64,000 nt of DNA. It comes from Phoenix dactylifera (lineage: Eukaryota; Streptophyta; Magnoliopsida; Arecales; Arecaceae). Shown one piece after another: positions 56,436-64,000 of the stretch. The translations under genes and the position numbers were made by a program. The stretch covers positions 24,105,482 to 24,169,481 of the forward strand of contig NC_052395.1 in assembly GCF_009389715.1 (NCBI RefSeq), written 5' to 3'. Positions within the stretch are counted from its first letter, which is position 1. Every line of letters starts with the position of its first letter. The notes beneath the pieces are model-generated. The model had not been told where the DNA came from. It saw only the letters and a program-made list of their open reading frames with translations, and made no database searches.

Positions 56436-59400
56436 TTATTTGCTAGGATCATACAAGCTCAAAGCATTCCTTAAATAGTTGAACCTATCTTTACAAAGGG
56501 GCTTTGTAAAGATATCGGCCAATTGATTTTCAGTACATACATACTCAATTATCACATCATTTTTCAACACATGATCCCTTATAAAGTGATGCCTAATCTC
56601 TATATATTTTGATTTTGAGTGTTGGACAGGATTTTTTGTTAAATTAATTGCACTTGTATTATCACATCTAATTGGTATATTGTCCATTTTGATACCGAAG
56701 TCTTCAAGTTGTTGCTTAATCCAAAGAACTTGGGCACAACAGCTTCCAGCTGCAATGTACTCAGCCTCAGCTGTGGATAAGGCAACTGAATTTTGTTTCT
56801 TGCTAAACCAAGAAACCAAATTAGCACCCAAGAATTGACATATGCCACTTGTGCTTTTTCTGTCGAGTTTGCACCCGGCAAAATCAGCATCGGAATAAGC
56901 AATTAAATTTATGTCAGATTGTTTAGAATACCATAAGCCTATATTAGATGTCCCTACTAGATATCTAAAATTCTTTTAACAGCTTGCAAGTGTGATTTCT
57001 TAGGACATGCTTGGTATCTAGCACACATACAAACACTGAATAATATGTCTGGTCTACTAGCAGTAAGGTAAAGTAAAGAGCCTATCATACCTCTGTACAA
57101 TTTGCAGTCTATACTTTTACCTTTTTCATCTTTGTCAAGCTTGCAACTTGAGCCCATGGGTGTGCTGATTTCCTTTGCATCCTTCATCTTGAATTTTTCC
57201 AACATTTTCTTGATATATTTGGACTGACTGATGAAGATGCCTTCCTCTGATTGTTTTATTTGTAGCCCAAGAAAGAAGTTGAGCTCACCCATCATGCTCA
57301 TTTCAAATTCTCCCTGCATAAGCTTGGCAAACTCTTGACAAAGACTATCATTAGTAGCACCAAAAATTATATCATCCACATAAATTTGTACAAGCAATAA
57401 GTCATTTCCTTTTCTTTTAATGAAGAGGGTTTTGTCTACATTTCATCTCTTAAATTTATTTTCAATTAGGAAATTACTTAATCTTTCATACCATGCCCTA
57501 GGGGCTTGCTTTAGTCCATACAATGCTTTATGTAATTTATAAACATAATCTGGATGTAAGTGGTTTTCAAAACCTGGAGGTTGTCCTACATAAACTTCCT
57601 CCATTATATAACCATTTAAAAAAGCACTTTTTACATCCATTTGATAGAGTTTAAAATCCATGAAGCAAGCATATGCCAAAAGTAGCCTAATAGCCTCTAA
57701 CCTAGCGACAGGAGCAAAAGTTTCATCAAAATCTATTCCTTCCTCCTGATTATAGCCTTTGGCAACTAGTCTAGCTTTGTTTCTTATAACTATTCCATCT
57801 TCATCTAGTTTATTTCTATACACCCACTTGGTGCCTATGATTGAAACATTAGGGGGTCTTTTCATTAGAGTCCAAACTTGATTTCTTTCAAATTGATTTA
57901 ATTCCTCTTGCATAGCATTTATCCAATTTTCATCCTTTTCAGCTTCCTCTAGTGACTTAGGCTCTATTTGTGAAACGAAAGCAAGATAATTACTAGTATT
58001 TCTTAGAGAGGATCTTGTCCTTACCCCTTGTGAGGGATCACCAAGGATTAAATCCCTTGGATGACCATGTGCATACCTCCATTCCCTCGGAAGATCTTGA
58101 TTTCTTGCTTGAGGTTGATCTTCTTCATCTTGCTGAACTGTATCTTCCTTGACTTCATCTTCAAGTTGTTTGTCTTGTATGGAGAACTCCTTCATTCTGT
58201 CTTCAAGTATACCTGCATCACTATCTTCTTCTTTTCTAGAAGAATCTCCATTAGCTTCATCAAAAACAACATGAATGGATTCTTCAACAACGAGAGTTCT
58301 CTTGTTGAAGACCCTGTATGCTCTACTAGATGAGGAATAACCTAAGAAGATCCCCTCATCTGATTTAGCACTAAATTTACTTAGATTGTCCTTTCCATTG
58401 TTTAAAATAAAACACCGACAACCGAAAACATGAAAGTAACATATATTTGGCTTCTTATTATTCAGCAACTCATAAGGTGTTTTCTTTAAAATAGATCTGA
58501 CTAATGCACGGTTTAAAATGTGACATGCAGTATTTATTGCTTCAGCCCAAAAATATTTTGGTAGATCCGATTCGCACAACATGGTACGAGCCATATCTGC
58601 TAGTGTGCGATTCTTCCTTTCTACCACCCCATTTTGTTGGGGTGTCCTAGGGGCCGAGAAATTGTGATTGATACCATTTTCGTCACAAAATTTTTCAAAG
58701 TGTTGATTTTCAAACTTGGTACCATGATCACTCCTAATTGCTTTTAGTTTGAGATTGAGTTCATTCGAAACTCTATTATGAAACTTGATAAAAGCGGAAA
58801 AGGACTCATCTTTATGTGCAAGAAATGAAACCCATGTAAAACGTGAAAAATCATCAACAATTATAAGACCAAATTTCTTACCCCCTAGACTAGCAGTTCT
58901 AGTGGGTCCAAACAAATCCATGTGAATTAGTTCTAAGGGTTTTGATGTTGAGACTATGTTCTTAGACTTGAAAGAACTTCTTGTTTGTTTCCCTAATTGA
59001 CATGCAGCACAAATTTTATTCTTTTCAAAGTCTATTTTTGGTAGTCCTTTGACTAGATCTTTTGTAATTAATTTAGAGATTAAATCCATGCTAGCATGCC
59101 CTAACCTACGATGCCATAACCAACTAGTCTCATTGACTTTGGGATCCATGGCTACAAGACATTGGCCATCCTTCATGGTGAGATCATCAAGATCTACCAT
59201 GTAAACATTTCCATGCCTATGTCCTGTGAGTATGATCTCATTGTCAATTGGACTACTAATTATGCATAGTGATGATTCAAATGACACTTTAAATCCCTTA
59301 TCACAAAATTGACTTATACTTAATAAATTATGTTTTAGTCCATTAACTAACAATACATTGTCAATAAAAGAGGAGGGTGATATGGAGATTTTACCAACAC

Positions 59401-59569
59401 CAACGATTTGACCTTTAGCATTATCTCCAAATGTGACTACTCCTCCTTCTTTTGATTTCAAGGTGACGAAGAGACTCTTGTCACCGGTCATATGCCTTGA
59501 GCAACCACTATCAAGATACCACATTTTCTTTCTATTTCCGGCTGCAAGGCATACCTGCAAAATAATCAA
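56436..59569 (-). pseudogene. Sirevirus Pol, with one stop and one frameshift
   Basis: Order: protease ([13 protein letters not shown]), GAG-pre-integrase ([11 protein letters not shown]), integrase core ([28 protein letters not shown]), RT ([48 protein letters not shown]) and RNase H (ALSTAEAEYIAA, HSKSKYIEIRHHFIRDH). The main open stretch is 57443-59569. A TGA at about 57443-57445 interrupts RT before YVDD. A 1-bp deletion at about 56965 shifts the frame before RNase H (56436-56831). Catalytic motifs themselves are intact. Pol overlaps the end of gag by a few bases in a different frame, so translation would need a frameshift, or splicing at the TTTTGCAG just downstream. Confidence 0.9.
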
Positions 59570-61362
59570 GTGATGCTCTTAGGTACCCAAGTCTTCTTGG
59601 GTCCTTCTTGGTTAGTATAGTTGGTTCCCTTAGGCACCCACACTTTAGTTATGTTTTTACCTCTTACAAATGTACTCTTGTTAGTTTGAATCTTTCTTTG
59701 AATGCAAGAGTAGGCTTTATGTCCACTTTTTCCACAATGAAAGCATGTAGGTTTTTCAGATTTGACATCTTTTGCTTTCACAAAGAAATTCTTTAGATAC
59801 TTTTGTTGTTTGCTAGTTTTATATCCTAGACCGGCTTTATTAAAAACAGCTCTTTGATTGGATAGAATAAGATTTAACTTTTCAGAGCTATGTGTAAATT
59901 TTTCAACAGTTGGTTTGTACTTATGTACCTCATTCTTGAGATCCACTTTTTCTTTAACTAATTCTTCCTTATCCTTTTTAAAGAGTTCAACATTTTGCGC
60001 AAGTAAGGTATTACTATTGAGTAGGAATTTAACTTTTAGATTTAATTCCTTAATTTGTGTTTTTGCCATTTTATTTTCAATGCTAAGTTTTAAATTTTTA
60101 TTTTCTAGGTCAATGGTATTAACATTTTTGAAGCTCTCCTTCTCAATCAATAGGTTTTCAATATCATCCTTTAGTTTTTGATTGGAGGCTTTTAATTCTT
60201 TATTCTTTGCTCCTAACATACTACAATCACTCATGAGTTCTTGAAAAGCTTCATATAATTCTTCTAAAGTAAAATTTGTAGTTGAGCTATGACTTACCTC
60301 ATCGTCTTCGAATGCCATGAAGCACAAATTGGCGGTCTCTTCCTTCTCTTCCTCGGAAGATGATGTGTCACTATCATCCCATGTTGCTTTCAATGCCTTC
60401 TTCTTCTTCTTTCCAAAATGCTTCTTCTGTTGAGGGCATTCGGAACGGATGTGTCCCGGTCTCTTGCAATCATAACAAATGATTGGGTCTCTTTCCTTAT
60501 CTTTTTCCTTTTTCCAATCATTTCTCCCTCCAAACTTCTTTCTTGGGAAGGGTTTCTTTCTTCTCATGAATTTCTTAAATTTCCTTACTATTAAACCCAA
60601 GTCCTCATCTTCGCTTTCTTCTTCACTCTCACTACTTTCTTCTTCACACACACTCGAAGTAAACTTGAGTGCGATTGTCTTCTTCTTTGGCAACTCTTCT
60701 TCATGTTGCTTCATTGTGAGCTCATGCGTCATCAATGAGCCCAATAGTTGTTCAAGTCCCAATGTGTTGAGGTCTTTAGCTTCCACGATCGCCGTGACCT
60801 TCGCTTTCCATGCTTTTGGCAAGGACCTGAGAATTTTACTTACAAGTTCTGGGTTAGTGTAGGATTTGCCCAAATTCTTTAGACCATTTATTATATCGGT
60901 GAAGCGTGTGAACATGCATGAGATGGTTTCGTTGGGTTCCATCTTAAATAACTCATACTTGTGAACTAGAATGTTCACTTTAGATTCTTTGACTTGATTT
61001 GTACCCTCGTGGGTAACTTCAAACCTATCCCATATTTCCTTAGCGGAACTACATGTGGAGACTCTATTAAATTCATTCACATCTAGAGCACAAAATAATG
61101 AGTTCATGGCTCTAGCATTGAGTTGAACCATCCTGTTATCATTCTCATCCCAATCCTCCTCAGGTTTGGGAATTCGAATGTCATTAACCATGTGAGATGG
61201 TTCGTGTGGTCCCTTGATTATGACCCTCCACAAGGCATAATCTTGTGCTTGAATAAAGATCTTCATTCTAGTCTTCCAATAGGTATAATTTGTCCTATTG
61301 AAGAGTGGAGGTCTATTGGTTGCCTGCCCCTCAGCAGGAACATTGTTGAAGGGTGTTGCCAT
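59566..61362 (-). CDS. Sirevirus Gag
   Basis: 598 residues, intact. The N-terminus ([13 protein letters not shown], then [19 protein letters not shown]) is the Copia gag/UBN2 domain, running to about residue 215. An acidic stretch at about 240-255 is followed by a basic stretch. The first CCHC knuckle ([14 protein letters not shown]) is at about 296, a long coiled coil at about 370-500, and a second knuckle ([14 protein letters not shown]) at about 547. Two knuckles with a coiled coil fit the long Sirevirus Gag, which forms the particle and binds RNA. The start is the ATG about 50 bp below the primer-binding site. The frame ends TGA at 59566-59568 and pol follows in another frame. Confidence 0.9.
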   Translation of the reverse strand: MATPFNNVPAEGQATNRPPLFNRTNYTYWKTRMKIFIQAQDYALWRVIIKGPHEPSHMVNDIRIPKPEEDWDENDNRMVQLNARAMNSLFCALDVNEFNRVSTCSSAKEIWDRFEVTHEGTNQVKESKVNILVHKYELFKMEPNETISCMFTRFTDIINGLKNLGKSYTNPELVSKILRSLPKAWKAKVTAIVEAKDLNTLGLEQLLGSLMTHELTMKQHEEELPKKKTIALKFTSSVCEEESSESEEESEDEDLGLIVRKFKKFMRRKKPFPRKKFGGRNDWKKEKDKERDPIICYDCKRPGHIRSECPQQKKHFGKKKKKALKATWDDSDTSSSEEEKEETANLCFMAFEDDEVSHSSTTNFTLEELYEAFQELMSDCSMLGAKNKELKASNQKLKDDIENLLIEKESFKNVNTIDLENKNLKLSIENKMAKTQIKELNLKVKFLLNSNTLLAQNVELFKKDKEELVKEKVDLKNEVHKYKPTVEKFTHSSEKLNLILSNQRAVFNKAGLGYKTSKQQKYLKNFFVKAKDVKSEKPTCFHCGKSGHKAYSCIQRKIQTNKSTFVRGKNITKVWVPKGTNYTNQEGPKKTWVPKSIT

Positions 61363-61413
61363 CTAGATCTTTGGCCAAGACGGTTAGGTCTTCAAGAAAT
61401 ACACAGAGCACCT

Positions 61414-61425
61414 GCTCTGATACTA
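61414..61425 (-). promoter_or_regulatory. Sirevirus primer-binding site
   Basis: TAGTATCAGAGC two bases from the 5' LTR, one mismatch from the usual tRNA-iMet complement TGGTATCAGAGC. Confidence 0.8.
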
Positions 61426-61427
61426 CT

Positions 61428-63003
61428 TGTTGCCCAGAGATGGTCACCCAAGAGGGGGGTGAATTGGGTGTTTTAAAACTTTTTGTCCAATTAAAAATAA
61501 AACACACAAATGTATGAGCTAAGGTAAAAATAGAGGTATGAAAACAGACAATCGCAAATACAAGGTTTTATAGTGGTTCGGAGCTTCCACTGCTCCTACA
61601 TCCACTCCCCAAAGCACCTTTGGGAATTTCCACTATAATCCAAGATTACAGTCCGGTAGTTTTGCGAGTGCACTACCCAACTCGTTGTTTTACACCGGGC
61701 TAACAACGAACCATACAACCCCCAATTTCACCTAGGCTTGGGACGCCTTTTCCTTGTTCCAAGTCCCTTGACTGGAACAAGCACAATAACCAAAGGTTTT
61801 ACAAAAGATTTGAAAGCTCTAAATAAGCAGATAAAACAGTGAGAAATAACAAAACCCGGAAGAACCCTTTTAGCCGTTGGAAGCGTGGGAAATGGTGGTT
61901 CTTCCGATGTGGATCGCGTTGTCTTGAATGTGAGCTTTGAATGCCGATCGGGAGAGAGTAGTTGAGCTCGAAATCAGTTGGAAAGTTTGAAAGCACTTGA
62001 TTTCTTCACTTGAATGCACTAACTCCCTTGAACCTCTTTCTCTTACTTCTCTCTTGAATGATCTTGTGTTGGGTTGGTGAGAAGTTGTTGGAAGGCACTT
62101 AAGAGCTCCCTTTTATAGCCCAAAAAGCAAATATAGCCGTTAGACACAAAAAAAGAAACGTTTGAAATTCAAACAAACCTGCAAAAAGGTGTCAGTTGCA
62201 TCCCAGGCGCTCCGGAGACGTCTCCGCTTCAACGCGAGACGTCTCGGCTGTAAGATTTTTCTTTTGACGTTGTTTGGGGTCGACTCGGCGCTTTACGGGG
62301 ACGACTCTGATGATGAACTGTTTGAATGCTTGTTTTTCTGTTTTTCTGAGAGGGTCGCCTCGCCACTTTACGGGGACGTCTCGGGATGTTTGCACTTTTT
62401 GCATGGGGACGACTCCGCTGCCTCGGGGACGACTCCGCTGTTTTATCTTCGAAAAACAAGTCCTCTGGAATTCTCTGAGAGAGTCGACTCCGCTTTTTCA
62501 GGGGACGTCTCCGCTACCTTATCATCGAAAAAGACATCCTCTGGAATACCCTGAGAGAGTCGACTCCGCTACCTCGGGGACGACTCCAGAAGTCTGCTTT
62601 TTACTCGCGGGGACGACTCCGCGTCCTGTGGAGACGACTCGCGCGCATCTCTTGAAATCGGCCTTTCTGCCGCCTCTGAGAGAGTCGACTCCGCCTCTGA
62701 GAGAGTCGACTCCGACCCTGCGAGACGCCTCGCCAGATGCCGGCGACGTCTCCTGACGTGCCAGTTCTTCCTGTTTGTGCCAGAGACGTCTCTGAGACAA
62801 CCCGGAGACGTCTCAGCTGTCCCTGATCTATTTTCTTCAACTAAAAAATTCTTCAATAAATCCTTAAAAATTATGGGAACTTGCCTAGACATTTCTTAAC
62901 AATATTATTAATTAATCACCTGAAATTCTCAAATAAATTGTTAAGATAAATGGAATTATACTCTAGTGTTTTGTATTTATCAAAATCCATTAGGGGGTCA
63001 ACA
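61428..63003 (-). repeat. 5' LTR of the Sirevirus (1,576 bp)
   Basis: Same ends as the 3' LTR; TATA box at 62109-62118 (minus). It is 42 bp longer, mainly because of two extra array units: about 20 bp near 62418 (GCTGCCTCGGGGACGACTCC) and about 21 bp near 62694. Confidence 0.93.
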
Positions 63004-63008
63004 GTAAT

Positions 63009-64000
63009 AAAGCTTGAGTAAAGGGACCAAACAAATATAGTTGAGGGCCTTTATGTAATAAATCTTTCCTATAAGGATTAAATACAAATTACAGAATATC
63101 CTTTTGAAAAATAATATACTGCCAAAGGCTTAACTGCAAAATTCCATTTATTGACCAAATGGGTTCGGATTTTGAGTTCCAGGTTTCACGTTCGGGTTCG
63201 GGTTCTGGGTTCGGATCTGAACTGGGCCCAAGTTTGGCCTGCAATGGATAGGGCCCAATGGCCCATCAAACTGCCCACGACCCATAGTGGGCCTTCTTCC
63301 TCACCGAGCTCCCCATGGACAGGGGAGATGGAGACCGAAAGGAGGAAGAATGGGCCGGCTGGGGGGTCAGCCTAAGCGGCCGAGGGCTGTTGCCCGGTCG
63401 ACGGCCGGCGAATGCAGTGGCGGCCGGCGGCTGCTGCGGCGACGGACGTCGAAGGAAAACCTAGTGATCTCGGTTTAGGGCCAAAGCAAAGAAAAGAAAT
63501 CAAGCATGTTCCGGCTAGATCGAAGAGCAAAAAGGAAAGTGGGCTTACCGGCAGTCGACTGAGGTGGCAGATCTCGGCCAGGGGAGGCTTGATCCGACGG
63601 TCAAGCGGCGGCGGCTGCGTTCGAAACCGAGAGGAAGGAGATCTCGAAACAAGGGAGGCTCAGGTGGTGGTGGTGGTTGGCCGAGGCGGCTCACCGGCGA
63701 CTTGGGAAGCGGGAGCAAAGGAAGGAGAGGGAGAGGAGAGGGAGGAGAGGAAGAGGAGGAGGCTTAGAGGGTAGGGAGGAGGGCTTGGAGGCGAGGGGGG
63801 GTTGTTATCACCCCTCTCATAATGGCTCTCCGCCGCGAAGATCGAGGCAGTCGAGCGAAATCCGCGACCGCGGATCGACTGCAGATTAGCTGGAGGGGGT
63901 GCCGCGGGATACCTTTGGTGCCCTCGCCCCGATCGTCCCCGAAAGAGCCGGAGAGGATCGCAAATTGCGATCCTCTGTTCCGCTCTTCCCAAAAGGGGAA
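63009..64000 (+). mobile_element. Right part of the Gypsy-like LTR, running off the window
   Basis: Resumes after the Sirevirus target duplication. AT-rich at first, with a GGGTTCGGGTT run at 63190-63215, then GC-rich. Open frames over 63150-63990 overlap on both strands and have no motif. No end is seen. Confidence 0.35.

Larger units (their letters stand above)
51835..63003 (-). mobile_element. Sirevirus-type Copia retrotransposon, near full length
   Basis: 11,169 bp on the minus strand with two LTRs and a 5-bp target duplication GTAAT (51830-51834 and 63004-63008). Order: 5' LTR, primer-binding site, long gag with two zinc knuckles, pol (protease, integrase, RT, RNase H), a third ORF, several polypurine tracts, 3' LTR. 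Long gag, an extra ORF after pol and multiple polypurine tracts are hallmarks of Sireviruses. LTRs differ by roughly 20-25 substitutions by eye over about 1.53 kb plus two short array expansions, so the insertion is recent. Pol has one stop and one 1-bp deletion, so this copy is not autonomous. Confidence 0.93.

Overview
This window is nuclear DNA of a flowering plant, most likely a monocot. It carries spliced class III (secretory) plant peroxidase genes with the three conserved introns, embedded in dense, nested plant transposable elements: Copia and Sirevirus LTR elements, L1-type LINEs with a C-terminal RNase H, and CACTA, PIF/Harbinger-like and Mutator-like DNA elements. A palm-like genome would fit the large intact Sirevirus and the TE load, but the species cannot be fixed from the sequence alone.

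Layout. Five peroxidase loci all lie on the minus strand: Prx1 (1-1238, its 3' end lies beyond the window), Prx2 (6904-8843, intact), Prx3 (18952-20461, intact), psiPrx2' (28509-31232, broken) and Prx4 (45655-47170, frameshifted). The central 41 kb is a head-to-tail tandem segmental duplication. Unit I (about 7308-22492) holds Prx2 minus exon 4, then Prx3. Unit II (about 22493-48830) holds psiPrx2', then Prx4. The duplication breakpoint falls at the first bases of Prx2 exon 4, so the second Prx2 copy never had its last exon. After the duplication each unit took its own insertions. Unit I received LINE-1 and a 1.0-kb GAGCC-rich DNA element. Unit II received LINE-2 with a solo LTR inside it, a PIF/Harbinger-like element inside exon 2, a 9-kb Mutator-like element with a CACTA inside it, and a 3' LINE scrap. 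Most insertions can be proved because the other unit keeps the empty site.

The right-hand 12 kb is a nearly complete Sirevirus-type Copia element (51835-63003, minus strand) with 1.5-kb LTRs, a GTAAT target duplication, gag, pol, several polypurine tracts and a third ORF. It sits in a Gypsy-like LTR-type sequence that runs off the window. Its LTR enhancer region is an array of GACGTC/GTCGAC palindromes that recurs just upstream of the third ORF.

The working host genes are Prx2 and Prx3. Both encode signal peptides, all eight structural cysteines, and the distal Arg/His and proximal His heme residues, so they are apoplastic heme peroxidases acting on H2O2 and phenolics. Prx3 and Prx4 have unusual residues around the distal pocket. 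The most interesting cargo is inside the CACTA element: a multi-exon fragment that looks like a captured RING-type protein gene.
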